A DNA stretch of 16,490 bases from an uncultured Bacilli bacterium (GCA_947595415.1 CANQER010000011.1:1-16490); one strand, 5' to 3'; counted from the stretch's first letter, positions 8,229 to 16,347 are shown. A program made the numbers and translations. Notes: generated by a model from the letters alone, not told the origin.

Positions 8229-8234
8229 ATTATA
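8229..8234 (-). promoter_or_regulatory. Extended -10 promoter of the LOG gene
   Basis: On the - strand this reads TGTTATAAT, a TGn extended -10 with perfect TATAAT, about 12 bases before the ribosome site. The -35 (near TTCACT) is weak. Confidence 0.6.
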
Positions 8235-8256
8235 ACACAATGGCACTGATAGTGAA

Positions 8257-8285
8257 TTGAAATAATTGCCAAATTATGGTAGTAT
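8257..8285 (+). promoter_or_regulatory. Promoter of the agrA-like/agrC-like operon
   Basis: TTGAAA (8257-8262), a 17-bp spacer, TAGTAT (8280-8285) with an upstream TG (8277-8278), giving an extended -10. The leader to the ATG at 8337 would be about 45 bases. No LytTR-type repeat pair was found here. Confidence 0.65.
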
Positions 8286-8336
8286 GAAATAAAAGTAGCA
8301 GTTTGCAAATGAAAAAGATGAGAAGGCGATATTATT

Positions 8337-9050
8337 ATGGTTAATTTTATTGTTTGTGATGATAATAAAGTAATTAGGAAAAATGTAACTAAAATTATAG
8401 ATAAAGTAATGGCTAATAGTAGTTTAGATTATCGAACTTATATGTTTGTAGATTTTAATTTGGACTTTATGAAGATTATAAGAGAGGAATTACCTTGTAA
8501 GGTTTATATTTTAGATATTGAAACACCTAGTAGATCTGGTATTGATGTAGCAAGGGAGATTAGAAAGTATGACTATGATAGTATTATTATTTTTTTGACT
8601 GGTCATCCTGAACAAGGTTATACTGTTTTACAAAATGAGTTTATGTTTTTGTCGTTTATAAATAAGTTTGATAATTACGAGGATAATCTTTTTGCGACTA
8701 TTAATAGATCACTTGAGATAATAGGTAGAAAGAATGCGTTAAGACTTGTTGATAAAGGTATAATTTATACGATTCCTTTTAAGGATATATTGTATATTAC
8801 TAAGGATAGTGTTGAAAGAAAAAGTGTGATTGTTACTCATTATACTCAGTTTAAATTAAGTAAGTCACTTAATGAAATTAGTAGTAAATTACCTAATAGT
8901 TTTAAACAAACTCATAGGGCTTGTTATGTTAATATGGATAGGGTTGTTTTGTTTGATACGCGTAGTAATTTGATAACGTTTGATAATAATGCAACTATTA
9001 GTTTACTTTCTAAAACGTATAAAAAGGGAGTGAAAGAAATTGTTGAATGA
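8337..9050 (+). CDS. AgrA-like LytTR response regulator
   Basis: 237 residues. The receiver domain (about 1-125) has the acidic pair D8/D9, the phospho-acceptor D60 in ILDIETPSRSGID, T88 and the lysine in SFINKF. A LytTR DNA-binding domain follows (about 135-237), with IPFKDILYITKD and the family-typical THRACYVNM. Phosphorylation by the kinase(s) encoded next should let it bind paired 9-bp sites on one DNA face. It resembles staphylococcal AgrA in length and layout. Its TGA stop overlaps the kinase start by a few bases, so regulator and kinase are coupled. It is the only response regulator in the window for two kinases. An agr role is inferred from the nearby agrBD. Confidence 0.9.
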   Translation: MVNFIVCDDNKVIRKNVTKIIDKVMANSSLDYRTYMFVDFNLDFMKIIREELPCKVYILDIETPSRSGIDVAREIRKYDYDSIIIFLTGHPEQGYTVLQNEFMFLSFINKFDNYEDNLFATINRSLEIIGRKNALRLVDKGIIYTIPFKDILYITKDSVERKSVIVTHYTQFKLSKSLNEISSKLPNSFKQTHRACYVNMDRVVLFDTRSNLITFDNNATISLLSKTYKKGVKEIVE

Positions 9051-10353
9051 AGTAGTGTTAGTGCTTTTAACAGCATTGTCAGTATTGGGAGTTTTGTATG
9101 CAGAAGGAAAAATATTGGGAATAAGACCTAAAATAAATTTTATAAATATTGTACTGATTTTTGTATTAATAGGAGTAATAAGTTTTTCTTATGAAACAAC
9201 AGAAATGTTTATAAGAGTTATAATAATATTTTTGTTGACTTCTTTAGTTAGTACTACAATTTATGAAGAAAAAATTAATAAAACATTAGTAGGCACGTTT
9301 TGTGCATTTATTATTTTAATAATTTCTGAAATATTAGTAGGTTCTTTTTATGCAATAATCACACATAAATCAGGTGCAGAATTCAATAGTGGAACATTTT
9401 TAAGCATTCAGTTAAATTTTCTTATATTTGTACTAGTTGTAGTTATGTCCAACATGAAAACTTTTAAAAAGTTTGGTAAGTTATTAATAGCTAATTCTGA
9501 AAAAATAAAATTGTCTCATACATTTTTAATGATAGTAACAGGAATATTATCTGCAGTTATATATTTATATTTTACTTATCATGAATTATCTATGCAATAT
9601 TTAATAGTAGCAAATGTTATGGTTGTATTTATGTATCTATTTATATTATATAGTTATTTTACTGAAACAAATAAGAGTATAAATATAAATAGGGAATATA
9701 ATATTACCAAAAAAAATTTGCAAGAATATGAAGAAATGTATGAAAACCAAAGAATTGAAAATCATGAAAATAAAAATCAACTCTATATTTTGAAAAATTT
9801 GATATCAAAAGATAATAAAGAAGCTCTAAAGTATATAACTGAAGTAACAAATGAAAAATTTAATGAGGATAAAGAAATTATAAATATGTTAAAAAGAGTT
9901 CCAATAGGAGGACTTAGAGGAATATTATATAGTAAATTAAAATTAGTAAAAAATAAAGGCTATATAACAAAGTTAGACATAAGTAAGAACATAAAGGAAA
10001 AAGATTTTAACAAAATAGGTGATGATTTAAATATAAAAATATGTTCAATAGTAGCAATATTTTTAGATAATTCTATTGAAGCTTTATCTAAAATTAAAAA
10101 TAAAAAAATAGAAAAATTGATTGAAATAAAGATGAATTTAAAAGATGAAAATATAATCATAAGTATATCAAATACATTTGAAGGAAAAATTGATATAGAT
10201 AATATAGATAAAAAAGGATATTCATCGAATGGAAAATCCAGGGGATATGGTTTATCAATTGTTAATGATATAATAGAAAAACAAGATAGAATCGAAAATC
10301 AAAAACAAATAATTGATAATTTGTTTATTCAAAAAATAATAATAAAAATTTAA
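9040..10353 (+). CDS. AgrC-like (HPK10/GHKL) sensor histidine kinase, first copy
   Basis: 437 residues. About seven membrane helices fill residues 3-207, the usual AgrC peptide-sensing module with no large outside loop. A coiled linker leads to the phosphotransfer helix with H242 in ENHENKNQL. The GHKL ATPase domain has N344 in the N-box FLDNSIEAL and the G-box GYSSNGKSRGYGLSIV from G393. Family role: it binds an autoinducing peptide from outside and phosphorylates the AgrA-like regulator. Start is TTG at 9040, 9 bases after GGGAG, overlapping the regulator's stop. The next gene is a colinear paralogue with H242, N344 and G393 at the same residue numbers. The ligand is not readable from sequence. 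Confidence 0.88.
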   Translation: MLNEVVLVLLTALSVLGVLYAEGKILGIRPKINFINIVLIFVLIGVISFSYETTEMFIRVIIIFLLTSLVSTTIYEEKINKTLVGTFCAFIILIISEILVGSFYAIITHKSGAEFNSGTFLSIQLNFLIFVLVVVMSNMKTFKKFGKLLIANSEKIKLSHTFLMIVTGILSAVIYLYFTYHELSMQYLIVANVMVVFMYLFILYSYFTETNKSININREYNITKKNLQEYEEMYENQRIENHENKNQLYILKNLISKDNKEALKYITEVTNEKFNEDKEIINMLKRVPIGGLRGILYSKLKLVKNKGYITKLDISKNIKEKDFNKIGDDLNIKICSIVAIFLDNSIEALSKIKNKKIEKLIEIKMNLKDENIIISISNTFEGKIDIDNIDKKGYSSNGKSRGYGLSIVNDIIEKQDRIENQKQIIDNLFIQKIIIKI

Positions 10354-10369
10354 ATAGGAGGGGATTGCG

Positions 10370-11689
10370 TTGGCGAATTTTATAATGCTAGTAATACTTT
10401 CAGCGTTATCTGCAGTGGCTGTCCTATATGTTATTCATAATATTTTGGGATCTAAGCCTAAACTTAATTTGTTAAATTTAGTTCTTTTTGTTTGTTTGTC
10501 AATTTTAATAAGTATTCTTTATGATACTACAAGTGCTTTCATTAGAGTATTAATAACTTTTTTATTAGTTGCAGCAATAAGTACTTCTATATATGAGGAA
10601 AAAATAAATAAAACTATAGTTGCTTCATTTATTTCTTTCATAGTTTTGACGATTTCTGAGATATTAGTAGGTTTAATATACTATGTATTAACTCAAAAAA
10701 CAGGGATAGAATTTAATAATGACACATTTTTAAATTTAAAATTAAATTTAGGAATATTTATAATAACAATTTTACTTGGAAATTTAAAAATTGTGATTCA
10801 CATAGGAGAAAAAATATTAGATTATACAAATAGAATAAAACTGTCACAAACATTATTATTAGCGATAGTAGGAATACTTAGTGCAGCTATGTATTTATAC
10901 TTTACATATCATAAATTATCAATGGTTTATTTATCTATAGTCAATATTTTGATTATATTTATTTACTTATTTATTGTATATAATTATTTTAAACAAACTA
11001 ATAAAAATATAAAAATAAGTAATGAATATAATGTAACTAAAAAAAGTTTAAAAGAATATGAGGAAATGTATGAAAATCAAAGAATGGAAAATCATGAAAA
11101 TAAAAATCAGCTATACATATTAAGAGGAATGATTGAAAAAGATAATAAAAAAGCACTAGATTATATAGATGAGATAACTAATAATAAGGATAAAGAAAAT
11201 AAAGAAATAATGGATAGACTAAAAAGAGTTCCAACAGGTGGTCTTAGAGGAATTCTGTACAATAAAATTGATACAGTTAAAAAAAAGGGATATGTTATAA
11301 ATTTACAAATAAGTAAGAATTTGACTATTGACGATTTTAATAAAATTGATGATAATTTAAACACAAGAATATGTACAATAGTAGCTATATTAATGGATAA
11401 TGCAATAGATGCAATATCTAAAATAAAGTCTAAGGAAATAGAAAAAGTAGTTGGTATAGACATATATGGTGATAATAAAAAAATAAATATAAGCATATTA
11501 AATACATTTGAAGGCATAATAGATTTTGATAAGATTGATGAAAAAGGATATTCATCAAATGGCAAAGGAAGAGGATATGGCCTTAGTATTATAAAGGGAG
11601 TTGTGGAGGAAGATAAAAGAATAGAAAATGATAGGCAAATAATTGGGAATGTTTTTACGCAAACAATAAAAATACAAATAGAAAAATAA
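10370..11689 (+). CDS. AgrC-like (HPK10/GHKL) sensor histidine kinase, second copy
   Basis: 439 residues, colinear with the preceding kinase; by eye about half of the positions match. Shared blocks include IYEEKINKT, YLYFTYH, ENHENKNQLYIL (H242), LKRVP.GGLRGILY, LMDNAIDAI (N344) and GYSSNGKGRGYGLSI (G393). The seven-helix sensor part differs more than the catalytic part, as expected if the two copies sense different ligands or variants. The start is TTG at 10370, 6 bases after AGGAGGGG, and the gap to the first copy is only 16 bp, so they are in one operon. A tandem duplication is the simplest origin. All catalytic motifs look intact in both copies. Confidence 0.88.
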   Translation: MANFIMLVILSALSAVAVLYVIHNILGSKPKLNLLNLVLFVCLSILISILYDTTSAFIRVLITFLLVAAISTSIYEEKINKTIVASFISFIVLTISEILVGLIYYVLTQKTGIEFNNDTFLNLKLNLGIFIITILLGNLKIVIHIGEKILDYTNRIKLSQTLLLAIVGILSAAMYLYFTYHKLSMVYLSIVNILIIFIYLFIVYNYFKQTNKNIKISNEYNVTKKSLKEYEEMYENQRMENHENKNQLYILRGMIEKDNKKALDYIDEITNNKDKENKEIMDRLKRVPTGGLRGILYNKIDTVKKKGYVINLQISKNLTIDDFNKIDDNLNTRICTIVAILMDNAIDAISKIKSKEIEKVVGIDIYGDNKKINISILNTFEGIIDFDKIDEKGYSSNGKGRGYGLSIIKGVVEEDKRIENDRQIIGNVFTQTIKIQIEK

Positions 11690-11720
11690 AAAAATGTAGA
11701 ATAAAATCCACATTTTTTTT
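11689..11720 (+). terminator. Terminator after the second kinase gene
   Basis: AAAAAATGT and ACATTTTTT arms around a 12-base loop, ending in a T-run, directly after the stop codon. It separates the + strand operon from the convergent agrBD genes. Confidence 0.7.
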
Positions 11721-11744
11721 ATAATTTTAATTAGAAATTAATAA

Positions 11745-11867
11745 TTATTTTACTAAAGTTTCTGGCATTTCAGCTTCATCAATCCATAAAATAGGGCAAG
11801 CTTGAGAACCAAATCCAGCCATTAAAGAACCAACTTTAGAAAAAATAGCTGCGAATATATCCTTCAT
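11745..11867 (-). CDS. agrD: AgrD, autoinducing peptide precursor
   Basis: A 40-residue ORF too short for usual cut-offs, with a strong ribosome site GGAGG 5 bases before its ATG. Layout matches AgrD: an N-terminal amphipathic helix (MKDIFAAIFSKVGSLMAG), a core with one cysteine (GSQACPILW, C24), and an acidic tail (IDEAEMPETLVK) like the DEVEVPKEL tail of S. aureus AgrD. AgrB would cut the tail and close a thiolactone on C24. The ring would be CPILW (five residues, the usual size) or CPILWI (six, if the cut comes directly before DE as in S. aureus). It lies 44 bp after agrB on the same strand, so it should be co-transcribed. The mature N-terminus cannot be predicted. Confidence 0.9.
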   Translation of the reverse strand: MKDIFAAIFSKVGSLMAGFGSQACPILWIDEAEMPETLVK

Positions 11868-11893
11868 AAATACCTCCTTTTTATTATTTCTAT

Positions 11894-11909
11894 GTTTAAA
11901 CGTTTAAAC
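11894..11909. repeat. Perfect 16-bp palindrome between agrB and agrD
   Basis: GTTTAAACGTTTAAAC is its own reverse complement and also two copies of GTTTAAAC. It lies just after the agrB stop and about 16 bases before the agrD ribosome site. In RNA it could form a 6-bp stem with an ACGU loop. It lacks a following U-run on the - strand, so it is not a clear terminator. Confidence 0.6.
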
Positions 11910-11911
11910 CA

Positions 11912-12517
11912 TTATGATAATTTAGGTATATAATTTAAATAATTATTATAAGGTAAATTAAATAACTTATATACTGTTGGTGCTGTCATGAAACATTGTA
12001 GCACTAAAGATAATATCAAAACATTACTCATAAACGAACTATCAATAACTAAAGCTAGAATAACATATAAAATACTTATCAAAGTAGAAATAAGTTTATA
12101 AACTAAACGTCTATTTTTATCTATAATAGGTCTTTTATATGTATCAGCAGGAGAATTATTAAAAATAAGTATAGTACAAATTATTCCAATTATAAATAAA
12201 ATATCATTAGTTAGATAAATATGAGTACATATAAATGGAATCGTTATAAATATCATCAAAGAAGATACTAAACAGATCCAACTCTTAGTCGCATGAAGTC
12301 CAAACGATGGCATTCTAATGATATTGTAAAATATCGTAAAAATAAATAGCTCTTTTATAATTCCTAAGAAAAAGGCAACTGTAAAAATAACAATACTTTT
12401 ACTTAAGAAAATATAAATAGTTTCAAGACCATACTTTATTTCTGCTAACTTAACATCATCATAATCTTTTGAACTTTTAATAATCGCTAAACAATTACCT
12501 ACAACATAATCCTTCAT
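11912..12517 (-). CDS. agrB: AgrB, membrane peptidase processing AgrD
   Basis: 201 residues, near the usual AgrB length (about 190-210). The catalytic pair is H75 and C82 in GLHATKSWIC, spaced seven apart exactly as H77/C84 in S. aureus AgrB, and R68 matches the essential R70. Several hydrophobic helices follow, and PADTYKRPI before the last part is AgrB-typical. It removes the AgrD tail, helps form the thiolactone and supports export. I start it at ATG 12517 behind AGGTG (12524-12528) with a 6-base gap; an open frame continues upstream to 12874 but runs antisense through the csp gene start and adds unrelated sequence. agrD follows on the same strand; the kinases and regulator converge from the other side. 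Confidence 0.93.
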   Translation of the reverse strand: MKDYVVGNCLAIIKSSKDYDDVKLAEIKYGLETIYIFLSKSIVIFTVAFFLGIIKELFIFTIFYNIIRMPSFGLHATKSWICLVSSLMIFITIPFICTHIYLTNDILFIIGIICTILIFNNSPADTYKRPIIDKNRRLVYKLISTLISILYVILALVIDSSFMSNVLILSLVLQCFMTAPTVYKLFNLPYNNYLNYIPKLS

Positions 12518-12534
12518 ATCTAACACCTGTCTAA

Positions 12535-12564
12535 ATTGTACCTCAAAAAAAATCAAAAAGTTAA
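12535..12564 (-). promoter_or_regulatory. Possible agrB promoter
   Basis: On the - strand TTAACT, an 18-bp gap, then TACAAT. The start would fall almost on the ribosome site, which is tight, so another promoter further upstream (nearer the 12632-12661 repeats) is also possible. Confidence 0.35.
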
Positions 12565-12631
12565 AAATCTTCCTGAAACTACCAAAATCGTGCATGAAAT
12601 GACAAAAACCCCTAAATTTAAAATCAAAAAA

Positions 12632-12661
12632 GTCATTTAAGGCACAAAATAGGTCATTTAA
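12632..12661. promoter_or_regulatory. Paired 9-bp direct repeats, candidate LytTR regulator site
   Basis: GTCATTTAA occurs at 12632-12640 and again at 12653-12661, a 21-bp period with a 12-bp gap. LytTR regulators such as AgrA bind two 9-bp repeats separated by 12-13 bp. The pair lies in the divergent agrB-csp region, 11 bases before the csp -35. The bases do not clearly match the published LytTR consensus, so the support is mainly spacing and place. Confidence 0.5.
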
Positions 12662-12672
12662 CGCAATAAGCC

Positions 12673-12700
12673 TTTTCAAAATAGCGAAATGTAGTATAAT
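12673..12700 (+). promoter_or_regulatory. Promoter of the cold-shock gene
   Basis: TTTTCA (12673-12678), a 16-bp gap and perfect TATAAT (12695-12700). The leader would be about 95 bases; long leaders are usual for cold-shock genes. Confidence 0.65.
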
Positions 12701-12800
12701 GAAAGTGCAATGACGCTTCAATAATATGTCAAATCTCATAGTTTGTTTAAGACATAAGTTGTAGTAAAGTTGTATAAAGAATAAGGAAGGGAGTGGTACA

Positions 12801-13013
12801 ATGAAGGGCAAAGTAAAATGGTTTAATAACGAAAAAGGATTTGGATTCATTGAGTACAATGATGAAGAAGACATTTTCGTTCATTATTCTGCCATTTTGT
12901 CAGATGGCTATAAAACTTTAGTTGAAGGTCAATACGTAGAGTTTGAATTAGTTCGTACTGATAAAGGTTTACAAGCTAAAAATGTAGTAGAGGTAAAAAC
13001 TGCTTTAGTATAG
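12801..13013 (+). CDS. csp: Cold-shock protein (CspA/CspB family)
   Basis: A 70-residue single cold-shock domain. [17 protein letters not shown] holds RNP1 (KGFGFI, about residues 13-18) and DIFVHYS is RNP2. It binds single-stranded RNA/DNA and melts mRNA structure in the cold or during growth changes. ATG follows AAGGGAG by about 9 bases. It is divergent from agrB and shares its upstream region, including the paired repeats, so agr control of one or both genes is possible. The stop overlaps the base of its terminator hairpin. Length is typical. Confidence 0.95.
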   Translation: MKGKVKWFNNEKGFGFIEYNDEEDIFVHYSAILSDGYKTLVEGQYVEFELVRTDKGLQAKNVVEVKTALV

Positions 13014-13027
13014 TAGTTTTTTTTTTT
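12996..13027 (+). terminator. Terminator of the cold-shock gene
   Basis: AAAACTGCT and AGTAGTTTT arms (one G-U pair) around TTAGTAT, then a run of T. The hairpin includes the last codons and the TAG stop. Confidence 0.75.
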
Positions 13028-13056
13028 ACAAAAATTATAATCATTAGGCTGATTTG

Positions 13057-13065
13057 TGATATAAT
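13057..13065 (+). promoter_or_regulatory. Extended -10 of hpf
   Basis: TGATATAAT: TGn plus perfect TATAAT, about 22 bases before the hpf ATG. The -35 is weak, as is common with extended -10 promoters. Confidence 0.6.
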
Positions 13066-13086
13066 TAATATAGGAAGGTGATAAGA

Positions 13087-13617
13087 ATGAAATTTAATAT
13101 TCATGGAAACAAACTTGAAGTAACAGACGCAATTAAAAGCTATATTGAGGAGAAAATTGGAAAGTTAAATAAATACTTTGATAATCCTGATGAAATAGTC
13201 GCTAATATAGTTATTAGAGTCAAAGGTATTGATCAAATAGTTGAAGTCACAATTCCAGCTAAAAAGATAATTTTACGTGCTGAAGATAGCAATAAAGATT
13301 TATATTCGGCCATTGATTTAGTTTCAGAAAAGTTAGAACGTCAAATAATCAAAAATAAAACTCGTATGAAAAACAAAGTAAACAAAGAGTTGATTATAGA
13401 TTTTAATATAAATTTTGAAGAAGAAGCAGAAACTGAAGATAAAAATGTTGTCAAAAGAAAACGTATTGAAATGAAACCTATGAGTGAAGAAGAAGCAATT
13501 CTTCAAATGAATTTATTAGATCATGAGTTTTTTATCTTCAAAAGTGATATAACTGGAAAGATAAATGTTCTATATAAAAGAAAAGATGGATACTATGGTA
13601 TCATAGAAACAAATTAA
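13087..13617 (+). CDS. hpf: Long-form ribosome hibernation-promoting factor
   Basis: 176 residues from ATG 13087, which is 8 bases after AGGAAGG (13072-13078); a GTG at 13078 would overlap this SD and is less likely. The N-terminal S30AE-like domain (about 1-105) starts MKFNIHGNKLEVTDAIKSYI. An acidic linker (EEEAETEDK) leads to the C-terminal dimerisation domain (about 118-176) with MKPMSEEEAILQMNLLDHEFFIF. Long HPF pairs 70S ribosomes into inactive 100S dimers in stationary phase or stress. The hpf-secA order is conserved in many Bacillota. It has its own extended -10 promoter. Confidence 0.94.
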   Translation: MKFNIHGNKLEVTDAIKSYIEEKIGKLNKYFDNPDEIVANIVIRVKGIDQIVEVTIPAKKIILRAEDSNKDLYSAIDLVSEKLERQIIKNKTRMKNKVNKELIIDFNINFEEEAETEDKNVVKRKRIEMKPMSEEEAILQMNLLDHEFFIFKSDITGKINVLYKRKDGYYGIIETN

Positions 13618-13636
13618 GCTTTAAATAGCTTTTTTT
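13616..13636 (+). terminator. Weak terminator after hpf
   Basis: AAGCT, loop TTAAAT, AGCTT and a T-run, starting at the stop codon. The stem is only 5 bp, so read-through into secA is likely. Confidence 0.45.
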
Positions 13637-13706
13637 GTTTATTTTAAAATTAACTATTATTTTCCTTTAAAATTTGATAAAATATATATTGGGAGATGAA
13701 AACTAC

Positions 13707-16199
13707 ATGAAAATATTAAAAAAAGTATTTGATCATGAATATAAAGAATTAGAAAAATTTAAGAAAATTGCTAATAAAGTAATGGAATTAGATGAACAAA
13801 TGATGAAATTGTCTGATGAAGAGTTAAAAAATAAAACAACTGAATTTAAAACTTTGTTAGAAAATGGAAAAACTTTAGATGATATAATTGTTGAAGCTTT
13901 TGCTGTTGTAAGAGAAGCTGCTAGTAGGGTAATTGGTGAAAAACCTTATTATGTTCAAATATTAGGTGGGCTTGCTATTCATTATGGTAATATAGCTGAA
14001 ATGAAAACTGGGGAAGGTAAAACTTTAACTTCTACCATGCCTGCTTATTTGAATGCGTTAGAAGGTAAGGGTGTTCATATTATTACAGTAAATGAATACC
14101 TTGCAGATCGTGATGCTAATTGGATGGGTAATATTTATCGTTTTTTAGGACTTACTGTGGGAATAAATACTAGAAGTCTAGATGCAGCTAGTAAAAAAGA
14201 ACAATACGATTGTGATATTATGTATTCTACTAATAATGAAATAGGATTTGACTACTTACGTGATAATATGGTTGTACGTGCTACTGATAGAGTTCAAAGA
14301 CCTCTTAACTTTTGTATTATTGATGAAGTTGACTCTGTTTTAATTGATGAAGCAAGAACTCCACTTATTATATCTGGAGGATTTATGCAAGCAGATAATC
14401 TTTATGTGGATGCTGATCGTTTTGCTAAAAAACTACAAGAAAATGATGGATATTTATATGATGAAAAAACTAAAGCTGTTACTTTGGATAATAAAGGTAT
14501 AAAAGAAGCAGAAAAGTATTTTAAAGTTGAAAATTTATATGATATTAATAATACAACTTTGCTTCACTATATAAATCAAGCTTTAAAAGCAAATTATGCT
14601 ATGAAACTAGATTTTGACTATGTAATAGAAGATGGTAAGATCATAATTATTGATCCATTTACTGGACGTCTTATGCATGGAAGAAATTATTCAGAAGGTT
14701 TACATCAAGCTATTGAGGCTAAGGAAGGTGTAGAAATTCAAAGAGAAACTAAAACTTTAGCTACAATAACCTTTCAAAATTTGTTTAGGATGTATGATAA
14801 ATTAGCAGGTATGACTGGTACTGCTAAAACTGAAGAAGAAGAGTTTAGAGAAATTTACAATATGTATGTTATATCTATTCCTACTAATAAACCTGTAATT
14901 AGGGAAGATTTTGGGGATTTGATTTTTGCTACCAAAAAGGGTAAATATAAAGCTATTGTGGAAGAGGTTGTAGAAAGACATAAAAAAGGTCAACCTGTTT
15001 TAATTGGGACAATTGCTGTTGAAACTAGTGAACTTATAAGTTCGATGCTTAAAAAGGCTAAAATTCCTCATGAAGTTTTAAATGCTAAAAACCACGCTCG
15101 TGAAAGTGAAATGATTATGAATGCTGGTCAAAGAGGTGCTGTTACGATTGCTACTAATATGGCTGGTCGTGGGGCTGATATTAAACTTGGTGAAGGGGTA
15201 AGCGAACTTGGAGGTCTTGCTGTTATTGGGACTGAACGTCATGAATCTAGACGTATTGATAACCAATTAAGAGGTCGTGCTGGTCGTCAAGGTGACCCTG
15301 GATTTAGTCAATTTTGTGTATCTTTTGAGGATGATTTAATGGTTCGATTTGGTACAGATCGTGCTAAAGGTTTACTTGCTAAAGCTGGATTTACAGATGA
15401 TATGTCAATTAGAAATAAGATGTTTACTAATTTTATTGAATCAGCCCAAAAAAGAGTTGAAGGTAACAACTATGATATAAGAAAGACTTTACTTGATTAT
15501 GATGATGTTATAAACCAACAAAGGGAAATTATCTATGATAGACGAAATAATATATTAGATAATGAATCTATTCATACTATGGTTTTAGATACTTTTAATG
15601 ATTATGTTGAAAATTTAGTTATGAGTCATGTAGTATCTAGTGGTGTTTTAACAGATGATGATTTAAAGGAAATTACATCGATTGCTAATGAAAGATTGTT
15701 ACGTGAAACTATTACTTATAATAATTTAAAAGATTTTAGTGAAAAAGAAGTAATTAAATATTTACTTGATAAGATAGTTAATGAATATGAAGAAAAAGTT
15801 TCTGTTATGCCAGAAGAAGTTAGGGATGAGTTTGAAAAAGCTGTAAGTCTTAGAGTTATTGATACTCATTGGATGGAACATATTAACGCTATGTCTCATT
15901 TAAGAGAAGGTATTGGTCTTCGTGGTTATGCTCAAGAAAATCCTCTTAGAGCTTATACTAATGAAGGGTTTGAACTTTTTGAAGAAATGCTTAATGTTAT
16001 AAATCAAGAAATTACTGTATTTTTATTAAAAGCTGAAGTAAGACAAAATATTGAACGTAAACAAGTAGCTAAAGGTGAAGCTGTTAGTGATGGATCTAAG
16101 GCTGAAAAACCAAAACCTAAAAGGGTTAACAAAGTGGGTAGAAATGAATTATGTCCTTGTGGATCTGGTAAAAAATACAAAAACTGTTGTGGTAAGTAA
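13707..16199 (+). CDS. secA: SecA, preprotein translocase ATPase
   Basis: 830 residues from ATG 13707, which follows GGGAG (13691-13695); an in-frame TTG at 13674 has no ribosome site and adds non-SecA residues. Motifs: Walker A MKTGEGKT (99-106), DEVD (206-209) within IIDEVDSVLIDEARTPLIISG-like context, the preprotein-crosslinking-to-NBD2 hallmark FRMYDKLAGMTGTA, and RGRAGRQGDPG in motif VI. The C-terminal zinc site is complete: C816, C818, C827, C828. It drives secreted and membrane proteins through SecYEG, and would export surface proteins such as the DGR-like target. Length and domain order are normal for a single housekeeping SecA. A strong terminator follows. Confidence 0.97.
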   Translation: MKILKKVFDHEYKELEKFKKIANKVMELDEQMMKLSDEELKNKTTEFKTLLENGKTLDDIIVEAFAVVREAASRVIGEKPYYVQILGGLAIHYGNIAEMKTGEGKTLTSTMPAYLNALEGKGVHIITVNEYLADRDANWMGNIYRFLGLTVGINTRSLDAASKKEQYDCDIMYSTNNEIGFDYLRDNMVVRATDRVQRPLNFCIIDEVDSVLIDEARTPLIISGGFMQADNLYVDADRFAKKLQENDGYLYDEKTKAVTLDNKGIKEAEKYFKVENLYDINNTTLLHYINQALKANYAMKLDFDYVIEDGKIIIIDPFTGRLMHGRNYSEGLHQAIEAKEGVEIQRETKTLATITFQNLFRMYDKLAGMTGTAKTEEEEFREIYNMYVISIPTNKPVIREDFGDLIFATKKGKYKAIVEEVVERHKKGQPVLIGTIAVETSELISSMLKKAKIPHEVLNAKNHARESEMIMNAGQRGAVTIATNMAGRGADIKLGEGVSELGGLAVIGTERHESRRIDNQLRGRAGRQGDPGFSQFCVSFEDDLMVRFGTDRAKGLLAKAGFTDDMSIRNKMFTNFIESAQKRVEGNNYDIRKTLLDYDDVINQQREIIYDRRNNILDNESIHTMVLDTFNDYVENLVMSHVVSSGVLTDDDLKEITSIANERLLRETITYNNLKDFSEKEVIKYLLDKIVNEYEEKVSVMPEEVRDEFEKAVSLRVIDTHWMEHINAMSHLREGIGLRGYAQENPLRAYTNEGFELFEEMLNVINQEITVFLLKAEVRQNIERKQVAKGEAVSDGSKAEKPKPKRVNKVGRNELCPCGSGKKYKNCCGK

Positions 16200-16301
16200 G
16201 ATAAAATAAGGAAAAAATTGATTTTAAAAAAAATAAAATATGGTAACGAAAATAAAATTTGTCCACAAAAATAAAAAATAAAAGCTAAAACACTGATAAA
16301 T
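16200..16301. other. AT-rich non-coding stretch after secA
   Basis: No ORF, tRNA or clear promoter is seen. CTAAAAC (16285-16291) can pair with GTTTTAG (16343-16349) outside the terminator stem, which may extend that structure. Confidence 0.4.
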
Positions 16302-16347
16302 AAAGGAGTGTTAACATAAATTACATGTTGACATTCCTTTTTGTTTT
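16302..16347 (+). terminator. Strong terminator of secA
   Basis: Arms at 16302-16317 and 16325-16340 pair over 16 positions as RNA (two G-U pairs) around AAATTAC, followed by TTGTTTT. The stem begins about 100 bases after the secA stop. Confidence 0.8.

Noticed and set aside
12518..12874. Upstream extension of the agrB frame (119 extra codons on the - strand)
   Set aside because: It runs antisense through the csp start and the intergenic repeats, has no AgrB similarity, and the ATG at 12517 has a good ribosome site and a normal AgrB N-terminus.
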